Below are positions 27,530-37,042 of a stretch of DNA of 64,000 bases, piece after piece. A program made the translations under genes and the position numbers. Source of the DNA: Stenotrophomonas rhizophila (GTDB lineage: Bacteria; Pseudomonadota; Gammaproteobacteria; Xanthomonadales; Xanthomonadaceae); NCBI RefSeq assembly GCF_003651185.1, contig NZ_RCDC01000005.1:62001-126000 (forward strand), read 5' to 3'. Under the pieces are notes generated by a model. It ran no database searches, was not told the origin of the DNA, and saw only the letters and a program-made list of their open reading frames with translations. Position 1 is the first letter of the stretch. Every line of letters begins with the position of its first letter.

Positions 27530-28888
27530 TCATCGCGGGACCAGGCCGAGGATGTCGTTGTAGAACGCCAATCCCATCAGCCCGGCCAGCAGCGCCAGGC
27601 CCACATACTGCCCGGCAGCCATGGCGCGCTCGCTCAGCGGGCTGCCCTTGACCAACTCGATAAGGTAATACAGCAGGTGCCCGCCGTCCAAGATGGGGAT
27701 GGGCAACAGGTTGATGATGCACAGGCTCAGCGACAGCAGGGCCAGGAAATACAGGAACCAATCCAGGCCGCGTTTGGCCGAGACATTGGCGACCCGGGCA
27801 ATGGTGACCGGGCCGGAGATGTTCTGCAGCGAGGCGTTGCCGGTGACGATGCGGCGCATCATCCCCAGGGAATCGCCCGCCATCCGGGCGGTTTCGCGCA
27901 GGGCTACCGGCACTGCCGCAAACGGCCCGAACTTGAGTTCGGCATCGTAGGCCGGGGCGTGGGTCTCCGGGAAACCGATGCCGATCTGCCAGGTCGGCTG
28001 GCCACGGCCGTCCACGCCCTGGCGGGGGGTGATCTCCAGCGCCAGCCGCTCGCCGCCGCGCAGGACGTCGATCATGCCGGGGCCGCCACGCTGGCCGAGC
28101 GCGGCGATCTGCGCCGGCACCTGGTCGGCGCCTTCGATGCGCTGGCCGTCCACGGCCACGATCAGGTCGCCCGGCACCAGCACGCCCTGGGCAGCCGCGT
28201 CGGGCAGTACCTTGTCCACCAGCGCCGGCTGCAGCCAGAACTGCCAGCTCAACCCGGTCAGCTGGGGCACGCGGCGTTCATCGAAGCCGGCCGGCAGCTG
28301 CGACAGCGGCAGGGTGCGGGTGCGCACCTGGTCCAGGCCGTCGAGGACCTCGACCTTGGCATCGTGACGATCCATCGCCGCAGTGGTCAGCGCCATGCTG
28401 GCCTCGCCGGCGGTGGCCACGCTGCGGCCATCGACTTTCACCACGCGGTCGCCGGCCTGCAGCCCGGCGGTCTGGGCCATCCCGGTGGTGCGGCCGATGG
28501 TGGCCGAATAATCCTGTTTCCCGATCACGAACATCGCCCACAGCAGGGCGATGCACAGGATCAGGTTGGCGGCCGGACCGGCGGCGACCACCGCGATCCG
28601 CTGCCACACGGTCTTGTGGTTGAAGGCCTGGCCGCGCTCGGCCGGGTGCACTTCCACCTCGCGCTCGTCCAGCATCTTCACGTAGCCGCCCAGCGGAATG
28701 GCGGCGATCGCGAATTCGGTGCCGGCGCGGTTGCGGCGCGACCACAGCGGCTTGCCAAATCCGACAGAGAAGCGCAGCACCTTGATCCCGCAACGGCGGG
28801 CTACCCAGTAATGGCCGAACTCGTGGAATGTCACCAGCAGGCCAAGGCTGACGATCATCCACCAGACGGATCCGATGAAATCACCCAT
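27530..28888 (-). CDS. rseP: Site-2 zinc metalloprotease RseP
   Basis: A 452-residue inner-membrane protease that makes the intramembrane cut of anti-sigma factor RseA in the sigma-E envelope stress response. The zinc site is LLVTFHEFGHYWVARR (HExxH) plus the late aspartate in INLLPIPILDGGHLLYYLIE. Two PDZ domains lie between (VVKVDGRSV and IVAVDGQRI segments). A GTG 12 nt further upstream is an alternative start. It is placed between dxr and bamA, the standard order. Confidence 0.96.
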   Translation of the reverse strand: MGDFIGSVWWMIVSLGLLVTFHEFGHYWVARRCGIKVLRFSVGFGKPLWSRRNRAGTEFAIAAIPLGGYVKMLDEREVEVHPAERGQAFNHKTVWQRIAVVAAGPAANLILCIALLWAMFVIGKQDYSATIGRTTGMAQTAGLQAGDRVVKVDGRSVATAGEASMALTTAAMDRHDAKVEVLDGLDQVRTRTLPLSQLPAGFDERRVPQLTGLSWQFWLQPALVDKVLPDAAAQGVLVPGDLIVAVDGQRIEGADQVPAQIAALGQRGGPGMIDVLRGGERLALEITPRQGVDGRGQPTWQIGIGFPETHAPAYDAELKFGPFAAVPVALRETARMAGDSLGMMRRIVTGNASLQNISGPVTIARVANVSAKRGLDWFLYFLALLSLSLCIINLLPIPILDGGHLLYYLIELVKGSPLSERAMAAGQYVGLALLAGLMGLAFYNDILGLVPR

Positions 28889-28922
28889 GGTGATCAGCAC
28901 TGTAAGGGGGCGTATGGGGCAT

Positions 28923-30113
28923 TCAGGCGTGGTCGATGGCGGCTTGGGTGATCTGGCGGGCGCGCTGATCGGCGGTCAGCAGGCCCTCCAGTGTATCGGC
29001 GGACTCGCTCGACAGTGTTGACAGAGCGTTAGCGACCAGCGCTGGAATGGCAAGGAAAGCTGCCCGCCCCTGAAGAAACGCTGAAACCGCGACTTCATTG
29101 GCTGCATTGAGGATCGCCGGGGCGGTGCCACCGGCGGCCATCGCCTGCCAGGCGAGCTTCAGGCACGGGAAGGCCTCGGTGTCCGGGGCTTCGAAATCCA
29201 GCCGCCCCTGGGTCAGCAGATCCAGCCCGCCGACCCCGGATTCGATCCGTTGCGGCCAGCCCAGGCCGACGGCCAGGGTGGTGCGCATGTCCGGCAGGCC
29301 CATCTGGGCCAGGGTGGAGCCATCGACGAATTCGACCAGCGAATGCACCAGGCTCTGCGGGTGGACCAGCACGTCGATGCGCTCGCCGGGCACGCCGAAC
29401 AGATGATGGGCTTCGATGACTTCGAGCCCTTTGTTCATCAACGTCGCCGAATCGACCGAGATCTTCGGGCCCATGGACCACTTCGGGTGGGCCACGGCCT
29501 GGGCCGGAGTGACCTGTGCCAGCTGCTCGCGGGTGCGGCCACGGAACGGGCCGCCGGAGGCGGTCAGGATGATCCGGCGCACGCCGGCCCCATCGAGACT
29601 CGCGTCGCGGGAGCGCAGGCACTGGAAGATCGCGCTGTGCTCGCTGTCGATCGGGATGATCTCCGCCCCGCCGGCCGCGGCCTGGCGCATCAGCAGCTCG
29701 CCGGCCAGCACCAGCGACTCCTTGTTGGCCAGCAGGATCCGCTTGCCGGCCGCCGCGGCGGCCAGGGTCGAGGACAGCCCGGCGGCCCCCACGATGGCGG
29801 CGACCAGGGTGTCGCAGGCATCACTGGCGGCCAGCTGATCCAGCGCCGCAGCGCCCGCATGGGCCCGGGTGGCCAGGCCGGCGTCACGCAGGCCGTCGCG
29901 CAGGGCGGCATACCGCGATTCATCGGCAATCACGGCATGCGCCGGGCGGTGCACGGCGCACAGCGCGACCAGCGCATCGACCTGGCGGCCGGCGGCCAGC
30001 ACAGTGACCTGGTAGCGGTCCGGATGGCGCGCGATCACGTCCAGCGCGGATGCGCCGATCGAACCGGTGGCGCCGAAGACGGCGACCTGGCGGGGGGCGG
30101 AAGCGCTGGCCAT
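28923..30113 (-). CDS. dxr: 1-deoxy-D-xylulose 5-phosphate reductoisomerase
   Basis: A 396-residue enzyme of the MEP isoprenoid pathway. It converts DXP to MEP with NADPH. NADPH-binding motif: [18 protein letters not shown]. Further motifs are [30 protein letters not shown] (metal-binding Asp/Glu) and [33 protein letters not shown]. It begins 2 nt after the cdsA stop, so translation is probably coupled. It supplies precursors used by UppS in the same cluster. Confidence 0.98.
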   Translation of the reverse strand: MASASAPRQVAVFGATGSIGASALDVIARHPDRYQVTVLAAGRQVDALVALCAVHRPAHAVIADESRYAALRDGLRDAGLATRAHAGAAALDQLAASDACDTLVAAIVGAAGLSSTLAAAAAGKRILLANKESLVLAGELLMRQAAAGGAEIIPIDSEHSAIFQCLRSRDASLDGAGVRRIILTASGGPFRGRTREQLAQVTPAQAVAHPKWSMGPKISVDSATLMNKGLEVIEAHHLFGVPGERIDVLVHPQSLVHSLVEFVDGSTLAQMGLPDMRTTLAVGLGWPQRIESGVGGLDLLTQGRLDFEAPDTEAFPCLKLAWQAMAAGGTAPAILNAANEVAVSAFLQGRAAFLAIPALVANALSTLSSESADTLEGLLTADQRARQITQAAIDHA

Positions 30114-30115
30114 GG

Positions 30116-30940
30116 TTAGAACCCGAAGATTTCCTTGCCGAGTGCGAACACCGGCAGGGCGGCGAGAACGCCGTCGATACGATCGAGCACGCCGCCATGG
30201 CCCGGGATGATATGGCCCGAATCCTTGGCACCGGCGTGGCGCTTGATCAGGCTCTCATAGAGATCGCCCAGCACCGAGGCAAACACGGTGACCACGGCGG
30301 TGATCACCAGGCCGACCAGATGGCCGCTGTCGATCCCGGCCAGCCAGCCGAAGCCCAGCGCCACGATCAGGCCGGCGACCATGCCGCCCCCCAGGCCTTC
30401 CCAGGTCTTGTTGGGGCTGATCCGCGGGGCCAGCTTGGTGCGCCCGAAGGTGCGGCCGGCGAAGTAGGCGCCCGAATCGGCGGCCCAGACCACGGCCAGC
30501 GCGGTCAGCAGCCACAGGTGACCGTTGTCACCGCTGGCATGGATGAGCACCAGCGAGGTCCAGGCCGGAACGATCGCCAGGGTGCCGGCCAGCAGCTTGA
30601 GCGCACGTGCCGGGCTGCTCGGGCTGGCGCCGAAGTTGAAGAAGCGCAGCCACAGCAGCGCCATCAACCACCAGCCGATGCCGATCAGTGCGGCGATCTG
30701 GTACAGCACCAGCGAGCCGGCATCGGCCCACACGATCAGCACCATCAGCACCAGATTCAGCACCAGCAGCACGGTGCGGGCGAGGGTGTCTTCCACGTCG
30801 GCCAGCTTCAGCCATTCCCACAGGCCAATCAGGAACACGGCGGCCGCCGCGGCGGCCAGCCACTGGGTGGGCAGCATCAGGATGGCGAGAATGGCGACCG
30901 GCGCCATGATCAGCGCGGCGATGACTCGGGTCTTGGTCAT
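30116..30940 (-). CDS. cdsA: Phosphatidate cytidylyltransferase
   Basis: A 274-residue inner-membrane enzyme that makes CDP-diacylglycerol from phosphatidate and CTP. At least six hydrophobic helices are visible. The C-terminal signature [19 protein letters not shown] is present, as is the [28 protein letters not shown] loop. The start overlaps the uppS stop by 4 nt. It supplies phospholipid synthesis beside the undecaprenyl and lipid A genes. Confidence 0.98.
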   Translation of the reverse strand: MTKTRVIAALIMAPVAILAILMLPTQWLAAAAAAVFLIGLWEWLKLADVEDTLARTVLLVLNLVLMVLIVWADAGSLVLYQIAALIGIGWWLMALLWLRFFNFGASPSSPARALKLLAGTLAIVPAWTSLVLIHASGDNGHLWLLTALAVVWAADSGAYFAGRTFGRTKLAPRISPNKTWEGLGGGMVAGLIVALGFGWLAGIDSGHLVGLVITAVVTVFASVLGDLYESLIKRHAGAKDSGHIIPGHGGVLDRIDGVLAALPVFALGKEIFGF

Positions 30941-31707
30941 GGGGAAGAGGTCTCGGTGGCCAAGGCGGCGATCTGGGCGCTGGTCAGGCCGAAACGGCGT
31001 TCACGCGCGGCATAGGCGTCGAACGCCTGCTGCAGGACGGCGGCGTCGAACTCGGGCCACAGTACGTCGGTGAACCACAGTTCGGTATAGGCCAGCTGCC
31101 AGAGCAGGAAATTGCTGATGCGGGTATCGCCACCGGTGCGGATGAACAGGTCCGGCGGTGGCAGGTCGGCCAGGGCCACGCGGCTGCTGAGCATCGCTTC
31201 GTCGATCTGCTCGGGCAGCAGGCGACCGGCCGCGACCTCGGCAGCGAGCTCGCGCGCGGCGCGGGCGATGTCCTGGCGGCCGCCGTAGCTGGCGGCGATG
31301 CTCAGGGTCATCGCACGGTTGCCGGCGGTGCGCTGTTCGGCCAGCTGCATGCGGCTGACCAGCCCGGCGCCGAAGCGCTCACGCTCGCCGATGAAACGTA
31401 CGCGCACGCCACGGCGATGCAGCTCGTCCACTTCGCGGTCGAGCGCATTGAGGAACAGCTTCATCAGCGCGTCGACCTCATCGCTCGGCCGGCCCCAGTT
31501 TTCACTGGAGAAGGCGAACAGGGTCAGCGCGGCGATGCCGTGGTCGAGGCAGAAATCGATGGTGCGGTTGACCGCGCGCGCACCGGCACGATGGCCGATC
31601 ACGCGCGGGCGACGACGCTTCTGCGCCCAACGCCCGTTGCCATCCATGATGATGGCAACGTGGCGCGGCACGGGCGCGTCGGAACTGCTGGTCGGGGCCT
31701 GGGACAT
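30937..31707 (-). CDS. uppS: Undecaprenyl diphosphate synthase
   Basis: A 256-residue cis-prenyltransferase that builds the C55 carrier for peptidoglycan and O-antigen. The diphosphate-binding motif is HVAIIMDGNGRWAQKRRRPRVIGHRAG. The later motifs are TLFAFSSENWGRPSDEV and DLFIRTGGDTRISNFLLWQLAYTELWF. It starts 5 nt after the frr stop. All catalytic residues of the family appear intact. Confidence 0.98.
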   Translation of the reverse strand: MSQAPTSSSDAPVPRHVAIIMDGNGRWAQKRRRPRVIGHRAGARAVNRTIDFCLDHGIAALTLFAFSSENWGRPSDEVDALMKLFLNALDREVDELHRRGVRVRFIGERERFGAGLVSRMQLAEQRTAGNRAMTLSIAASYGGRQDIARAARELAAEVAAGRLLPEQIDEAMLSSRVALADLPPPDLFIRTGGDTRISNFLLWQLAYTELWFTDVLWPEFDAAVLQQAFDAYAARERRFGLTSAQIAALATETSSP

Positions 31708-31712
31708 AGGGC

Positions 31713-32270
31713 TCAGACCGCCATCAGTTCCTTTTCTTTCTCGGCGACAACACTATCGACGTCCTTGATGGACTTGTCGGTCAGCTTCTGGATGTCGTCT
31801 TCGCCGCGCTTCTTGTCGTCTTCGCTGATCGCCTTGTCCTTGATCAGGGTGGCGATCGCCTTGTTGGCGTCCTGGCGGATGTTGCGGATGGCGATCTTGG
31901 CGCCTTCGCCTTCCTTCTGCACCTGCTTGCCCAGCTCCTTGCGGCGCTCTTCGGTCGGCGGCGGCAGGTTCAGGCGGATGACGGTGCCGGCCACGTTCGG
32001 GGTCAGGCCGAGGTCGGAGGCATAGATCGCCTTTTCCACGTCCTTGATCATGCCCTTGTCGAACAGCGTGATGACCAGCGAATGGCCCTCGGAGACGCTG
32101 ATCGAGGCGACCTGGTTCAAGGGGGTGTCGGTGCCGTAGGCCTTGACGGTGATGCGATCCAGCAGGGCCGGGGAAGCACGGCCGGTGCGGATGGAGGTGA
32201 GGGTGTGCTTCAGAGCATCGATGCTCTTTGCCATGCGCGTCTGCGCGTCCTGCTTGATTTCGTTGAGCAT
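31713..32270 (-). CDS. frr: Ribosome recycling factor
   Basis: A 185-residue RRF that splits post-termination ribosomes with EF-G. It begins MLNEIKQDAQTRMAKSIDAL and has the two conserved segments LTSIRTGRASPALLD and RLNLPPPTEERRKELGKQV. The length matches the family exactly. It lies between pyrH and uppS, the classic order. Confidence 0.98.
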   Translation of the reverse strand: MLNEIKQDAQTRMAKSIDALKHTLTSIRTGRASPALLDRITVKAYGTDTPLNQVASISVSEGHSLVITLFDKGMIKDVEKAIYASDLGLTPNVAGTVIRLNLPPPTEERRKELGKQVQKEGEGAKIAIRNIRQDANKAIATLIKDKAISEDDKKRGEDDIQKLTDKSIKDVDSVVAEKEKELMAV

Positions 32271-32304
32271 CGCCCGAATCCTGGATGTAACTGGGAATCG
32301 GGCG

Positions 32305-32330
32305 ATTATAGGCGAAGAAGGGGCTTCGCC
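32305..32330 (-). promoter_or_regulatory. Possible frr promoter -10 with adjacent hairpin
   Basis: On the minus strand TATAAT lies at 32310-32305, 35 nt before the frr start. Just upstream is a hairpin (GGCGAAG-loop-CTTCGCC, 32311-32330). I cannot see a convincing -35 at the correct distance, so this is a weak call. Confidence 0.35.
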
Positions 32331-32369
32331 GGGCCGTTCAGGGCGCCCGGTGTGGGGCGCCGCTCAGGC

Positions 32370-33098
32370 TCAGGTGTTGTCGCGGCCCTGCACCAGGGTG
32401 CCGATGTTGTCGCCGTGCAGGATCTTGAGCAGCTCGCCCGGCTGGCCCATGTCGAACACGCGCAGCGGCAGATCGCTGTCACGGGCCAGCGCGAAGGCGG
32501 CGGTATCCATCACTTCCAGCCCGCGACGGATCACTTCGTCGTAGGTCAGGCTGTCGAAACGGACCGCATCGCTGTACTTGTTCGGATCCTTGTCGTACAC
32601 GCCGTCCACCTTGGTGGCCTTCAGCAGCAGGTCCGCGCCGATCTCGATCGCACGCAGGGCCGCGCCGGAATCGGTGGTGAAGAACGGGCTGCCGACGCCG
32701 GCGGCAAAGATCACCAGGCGGCCCTTTTCCAGATGGCGGATGGCGCGGCGACGGATGTAATCCTCGCAGACGTCGTTGATCTTGATCGCGCTCATCACGC
32801 GGGCCTTGGCGCCCAGCTTCTCCAGGGCGTCCTGCATGGCCAGCGCGTTGATCACGGTGGCGAGCATGCCCATCTGGTCGCCGGTCACCCGGTCCATGCC
32901 GCCTGCCGCCAGGCCGGCACCGCGGAAGATGTTGCCGCCGCCGATCACCAGGGCCACTTCGGCACCGGCGGCCTGCGCTTCCATCACCTCACGGGCGAGG
33001 CGGTGGATCACCTTGGGGTCGATGCCGTAGTCCTCGTCTCCCATCAGCGCCTCCCCGGAAACTTTCAACAGGATGCGGCGATAGGCGAGCTTTGACAT
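32370..33098 (-). CDS. pyrH: UMP kinase
   Basis: A 242-residue hexameric amino-acid-kinase-fold enzyme that phosphorylates UMP to UDP. The start is [20 protein letters not shown] at 33098; the frame is open further upstream but without conservation. Motifs are [38 protein letters not shown] and [17 protein letters not shown]. It supplies pyrimidine nucleotides. In many relatives it follows tsf directly; here an HDOD-GGDEF gene intervenes. Confidence 0.98.
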   Translation of the reverse strand: MSKLAYRRILLKVSGEALMGDEDYGIDPKVIHRLAREVMEAQAAGAEVALVIGGGNIFRGAGLAAGGMDRVTGDQMGMLATVINALAMQDALEKLGAKARVMSAIKINDVCEDYIRRRAIRHLEKGRLVIFAAGVGSPFFTTDSGAALRAIEIGADLLLKATKVDGVYDKDPNKYSDAVRFDSLTYDEVIRRGLEVMDTAAFALARDSDLPLRVFDMGQPGELLKILHGDNIGTLVQGRDNT

Positions 33099-33231
33099 GG
33101 CGATCTCTGGATGCGTGGAAAACGCCCGGATTCTACTGGAAGCCGGGCCATCGGGCAGCATAAATTTGCTGCACTGCGGCGTAGGCAGGCGCTGCGACGG
33201 CCGCGATCACGGCGCCGCGCGCCGGTCGGGC

Positions 33232-34731
33232 TCAGGCCGGCGCGGTACTGGGCGAGCGCGCGATGACGCGGTTGCGGCCCAGGTTCTTGGAGCGGTACAG
33301 CACGTCGTCGGCGGCTTTCAGCAGGTCCTGAACATCGGCGAAACGCTCGTAGCCCCCCTGGGTGGCCACGCCGGCGGAGAAGGTCACGAACAGTGGGCCA
33401 CCGGCCGCTTCGGCCATCGGTGTGTTGACGATCGTGGCCAGTACCCGCCGGACCACTTCCAGTGCGACCGGCTCGGTGGTATTGGGCAGCAGCGCGATGA
33501 ATTCCTCGCCGCCGAAACGGGCCACCGTATCGCTGTTGCGCAACTGCTCCTGCAGCTTGGTGGCGAACATGCGCAGCACCTGGTCACCCATGAGGTGGCC
33601 GTGGGCATCGTTGATCTTCTTGAAATCGTCCAGGTCGATGAAGGCGACCGAGAGTGGCCAGCCATGACGGGAGGCGCGCAGGAATTCCTGTTCGAGCACG
33701 GCTTCGAGCTGGCGGCGGTTGAGCACCCCGGTCAGTGCATCGCGGTGGGCCTGCTCGGCCAGCCGATTGGCGCGCGCCTCGAATTCATCCGCACGCTGGC
33801 GGGCCAGGGCGGCGTCCTGCATCTCGCGCAGGTTGCGCAGCGTGGCCAGCTCCTGGGCATGGTCGATCAGCTGCTGCACGCGCGAGGGCGAGAACAGCGG
33901 GGTCTCGAACAGGGTGCTGATATCCGGCAGCGATTCGCCGATGCGGGCCAGCACCTGGTCGAACTGGGCGCTGTCCAGGCCGAGGGTGTCGTGCACGCGC
34001 TGCAGGGCGTGTTCGCGGGCGGCATCGGCATCGGTGCCGAGCCAGATATCGGCCACGGCGCCGGACAGGGCGACGCAGTTCTGGAAATTGTCGTCGCCGG
34101 TGGCGGGCGATTCGCTGTGCGCGATGCTGTCCACCAGGTAGCGGGGCAGGCCCCATTCCTCGGCCACCCACGCCCCGACATCGGCATGGCTGCACTGCAG
34201 GTGTTCGCGCTCCAGTGCGACCAGGGCGTCGTTGTCGGCCGCCTGGCGCAGCAGCGGGAGATAGGTTTCCGGCTGCGCCTGGGCGAGGGCGAGCACGCCG
34301 ATGTCCTGCAGCAGGCCGGCCAGCATCAGTTCCTCGGCTTTGCGCAGGCCGCGGGCCTGGCCGAGCAGGCTGGCTGCCAGCGCGCTGAGGATGCTGCGGC
34401 GCCACGCGCGCTCGCGCAGGTCCTGGCCGTCGCCGGCCGCGGTCAGGTTCTGGGTGACGGTGAAGCCCAGTGCCAGGCTGACGGTGGCATTCAGGCCGAG
34501 CATGGTCAGTGCCTGGCCGAGGTTCTCGATGCGCCGGCGGCTGGCATACAGCGGTGAATTGGCGATGCGCAGCATGCGGGCACTCAGCGCCATGTCGATG
34601 GCGATGATGTCGGCGGCGGTGGTGATGTCCGCTTCCGGATCCTGCGCCAGTTCGATGATGCGCAGGGCAATACCGGGCGGGGAGGGCAGGTTGCGGCAGA
34701 GCGCCAGGGCGGCTGTCAGCTCGGGAGGCAT
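33232..34731 (-). CDS. HDOD-GGDEF diguanylate cyclase
   Basis: A 499-residue cytosolic signalling protein. Residues about 10-210 form an HDOD domain (LPSPPGIALRIIELAQDPEADITTAADIIAIDMALSARMLRIANS). A coiled coil of about residues 290-335 links it to a GGDEF domain. The active-site loop is RFGGEEFIALLP. The inhibitory site R-N-S-D lies five residues before GGEEF, so the enzyme should make cyclic di-GMP and be product-inhibited. It lies between tsf and pyrH, separated from tsf by a terminator. HDOD domains often act in signalling or cell-cycle and motility control. Confidence 0.9.
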   Translation of the reverse strand: MPPELTAALALCRNLPSPPGIALRIIELAQDPEADITTAADIIAIDMALSARMLRIANSPLYASRRRIENLGQALTMLGLNATVSLALGFTVTQNLTAAGDGQDLRERAWRRSILSALAASLLGQARGLRKAEELMLAGLLQDIGVLALAQAQPETYLPLLRQAADNDALVALEREHLQCSHADVGAWVAEEWGLPRYLVDSIAHSESPATGDDNFQNCVALSGAVADIWLGTDADAAREHALQRVHDTLGLDSAQFDQVLARIGESLPDISTLFETPLFSPSRVQQLIDHAQELATLRNLREMQDAALARQRADEFEARANRLAEQAHRDALTGVLNRRQLEAVLEQEFLRASRHGWPLSVAFIDLDDFKKINDAHGHLMGDQVLRMFATKLQEQLRNSDTVARFGGEEFIALLPNTTEPVALEVVRRVLATIVNTPMAEAAGGPLFVTFSAGVATQGGYERFADVQDLLKAADDVLYRSKNLGRNRVIARSPSTAPA

Positions 34732-34863
34732 GGCGGGCTTTTCAGTGTGTTGGGGCAAGAATACCTGAGGTGCATCACAGTTTCGTCCTTGATTTCTTGC
34801 GTTGACGCGGCAGATCGGTTTGGGAGTATTGCCCTGATCCGGCACACAAAGCAAAGCCAATGG

Positions 34864-34901
34864 ACAAAAAAAAGAAGCCGCGGAGTCCGCGGCTTCTTTC
34901 G
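34864..34901 (-). terminator. Intrinsic terminator after tsf
   Basis: A 13-bp stem (AAAGAAGCCGCGG and CCGCGGCTTCTTT) with an AGT loop is followed on the minus strand by a run of eight T. It ends the rpsB-tsf transcript. Confidence 0.9.
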
Positions 34902-34923
34902 TAACACATTCAAGCGGTGAAGA

Positions 34924-35802
34924 TCAGGCCAGACCGGCCTGCTTCATCACTTCGGCGGCGTAATCTTCCACCACCTTCTCGATGCCTTCGCCGACCGCCA
35001 GGCGCTGGAAGCCGACCACATCGGCACCGGCGGCCTTGAGGACCTGCTCGACCGACTGGTTGGTGTCCAGCACGTACGGCTGGCCGTACAGGGTCACTTC
35101 GTTGACGATCTTGGCGATCTTGCCGCTGATGATCTTTTCCAGGATATCGGCCGGCTTGGACTTGTCCTTGTCGGACATCTTGGCCAGTTCGATTTCCTTT
35201 TCCTTGGCAACGAACTCGGCCGGCACATCGGCGGCCTTGTTGTGCGGCGGGTTCATGGCAGCCACGTGCATGGCCAGGCCACGGGCCAGCTCTTCGTTGC
35301 CGCCGGCCAGTTCAACCAGCACGCCGATGCGGCCGCCGTGCACGTAGGCAGCGACGTTGTTGGTCGATTCCAGGCGCACGATGCGACGCACGTCGACCTT
35401 CTCGCCGACCTTGGCGATGACGGCAGCGCGGGCTTCTTCGATCGTCTCGCCGGACGGCAGCTTGGCGGCCTTCAGGGTGTCGATGTCGGCAGCGCCCGAG
35501 CTCAGCGCGGTGGCAGCAACCGCCTTGGTGAAGTCCAGGAAGTTGCTGTCCTTGGCGACGAAGTCGGTTTCCGAGTTGACTTCGACCAGCACGGCCTTGC
35601 CGCCGTCCTGAGCCGCCACGATGATGCCTTCGGCAGCCACGCGGTCAGCCTTCTTGTCGGCCTTGGCCAGGCCGGACTTGCGCAGCCATTCGGCCGAGGC
35701 GTCGATGTTGCCGCCGTTTTCGACGAGTGCCTTCTTGCACTCCATCATGCCGGCGCCAGTGCGCTCGCGCAGTTCCTTGACCAGGGAAGCAGTGATTTCC
35801 AC
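34924..35802 (-). CDS. tsf: Elongation factor Ts
   Basis: A 292-residue nucleotide-exchange factor for EF-Tu. It starts [28 protein letters not shown] and contains the [13 protein letters not shown] segment that contacts EF-Tu. The dimerisation and C-terminal modules follow. It lies downstream of rpsB as in nearly all bacteria, with an 11-bp hairpin in the 127-nt gap between them. Confidence 0.98.
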   Translation of the reverse strand: MEITASLVKELRERTGAGMMECKKALVENGGNIDASAEWLRKSGLAKADKKADRVAAEGIIVAAQDGGKAVLVEVNSETDFVAKDSNFLDFTKAVAATALSSGAADIDTLKAAKLPSGETIEEARAAVIAKVGEKVDVRRIVRLESTNNVAAYVHGGRIGVLVELAGGNEELARGLAMHVAAMNPPHNKAADVPAEFVAKEKEIELAKMSDKDKSKPADILEKIISGKIAKIVNEVTLYGQPYVLDTNQSVEQVLKAAGADVVGFQRLAVGEGIEKVVEDYAAEVMKQAGLA

Positions 35803-35895
35803 GGGATTTCCTCACGAAAGAAAGGGGTTGGGCCGGCATGGTGGCCGGCCCGTGTGACAGGTGTCCTGTCGTCGCGCCAACGGCAGCGGACAGGA

Positions 35896-35920
35896 GCGGT
35901 GGGCGCGCTGCGCCCACCGC
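35896..35920. repeat. Hairpin in the rpsB-tsf gap
   Basis: GCGGTGGGCGC-GCT-GCGCCCACCGC is a perfect 11-bp stem with a 3-nt loop directly after the rpsB stop. It lacks a T tract. Such hairpins commonly tune the ratio of rpsB to tsf mRNA by partial termination or stabilisation. Confidence 0.55.
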
Positions 35921-35929
35921 GGGCCTGGA

Positions 35930-36799
35930 TCAGGCCTGGGCTTCGCCAGCGGCCGGAGCGTCGGCCGCCGGGGCTTCAGCGGCCGGGGCTTCAGCGGTCG
36001 GAGCGGCAGCAGCCGGAGCAGCAGCCTTCTTGGCCGGCGCGCGGCGGGCCGGCTTGGCTTCTTCGCCAGCAGCGGCTTCGCTGAACTCTTCTTCGCGGAC
36101 GGTGGCGGCGTGCGGCGCAGCAGCCTTGCCTTCCAGCACGGCGTCGGCAGCGGCGCGGGCGTACAGCTGCACAGCGCGGATGGCGTCGTCGTTGCCCGGG
36201 ATCGCGTAATCGACCAGTTCCGGGTTGTAGTTGGTATCGACAACAGCGATCACCGGGATGCCGAGCTTCTTGGCTTCCTTGATGGCGATGTCTTCGTGGC
36301 CGATATCGATGACGAAGATCGCGTCGGGCAGGCGGTTCATGTCCTTGATGCCGCCCAGCGAGGCTTCCAGCTTGTCGCGCTCGCGACGCAGGCCCAGCAC
36401 TTCGTGCTTGACCAGCTTGTCGAAGCTGCCGTCGGTCTCACCGGCTTCCAGTTCCTTCAGGCGGGCAACCGACTGCTTCACGGTACGGAAGTTGGTCAGG
36501 GTGCCGCCCAGCCAACGCTGGTTCATGAAGGGCATGCCGCAACGCTCGGCTTCTTCACGGATCGACTCGCGGGCGCTGCGCTTGGTGCCCAGGAACAGGA
36601 TGGTGCCGCGCTTCTGCGCAACGCTGGAAATGAAGTTCATCGCGTCATTGAAGAGCGGAACGGTCTTTTCCAGGTTGATGATGTGGATCTTGCCGCGGGC
36701 GCCGAAGATGTACTGGCCCATCTTGGGGTTCCAGTAACGGGTCTGGTGGCCGAAATGGACGCCGGCTTCCAGCATCTGACGCATGGTGACCTGGGGCAT
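35930..36799 (-). CDS. rpsB: 30S ribosomal protein S2, with Ala/Pro/Lys-rich C-terminal tail
   Basis: A 289-residue S2. It starts [27 protein letters not shown] at 36799. The conserved core ends about residue 235 ([26 protein letters not shown]). The final about 50 residues are an acidic then Lys/Ala/Pro-rich low-complexity tail ([18 protein letters not shown]). The core extends beyond that of E. coli S2 by this tail. It assembles late into the 30S head and is required for bS1 binding. Confidence 0.97.
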   Translation of the reverse strand: MPQVTMRQMLEAGVHFGHQTRYWNPKMGQYIFGARGKIHIINLEKTVPLFNDAMNFISSVAQKRGTILFLGTKRSARESIREEAERCGMPFMNQRWLGGTLTNFRTVKQSVARLKELEAGETDGSFDKLVKHEVLGLRRERDKLEASLGGIKDMNRLPDAIFVIDIGHEDIAIKEAKKLGIPVIAVVDTNYNPELVDYAIPGNDDAIRAVQLYARAAADAVLEGKAAAPHAATVREEEFSEAAAGEEAKPARRAPAKKAAAPAAAAPTAEAPAAEAPAADAPAAGEAQA

Positions 36800-37012
36800 T
36801 GCAGTAACTCCTGATAGGGAACCGGCCGCCACGGGTAATAGTTGGGCGGTCCGCCGTGAGGCGGGAGGTTCCGGGGTTTGGCTTCCCTGTCGCTTCCGTG
36901 ACCGAACTCCTTGCGGAGCACCCCGGCACGGATATGGGCGGCAGGTGTGGATTCACCGGTGACGTCCGGTGTTGACGTGTTCCCTGCTTCGATGAGGCAG
37001 GAGATCCGGTCG

Positions 37013-37042
37013 ATTATAGCCCGGCCTGGGCCGGGGCTGCAA
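37013..37042 (-). promoter_or_regulatory. rpsB: Probable rpsB promoter
   Basis: On the minus strand TTGCAG (37042-37037) and TATAAT (37018-37013) are separated by 18 nt. Initiation near 37006 would give a leader of about 200 nt. The stop codon (TAA) of the last pilus gene overlaps the -10 box. S2 represses its own synthesis through the rpsB leader in gamma-proteobacteria; I have not been able to fold this leader to test that. Confidence 0.6.

Noticed and set aside
24739..27651. A 970-codon plus-strand open frame
   Set aside because: It is antisense to bamA, whose signal peptide, POTRA and barrel motifs are unmistakable.
36800..37006. An S2-binding autoregulatory leader of rpsB
   Set aside because: The leader is long enough, but I could not fold or align it, so only the promoter is listed.
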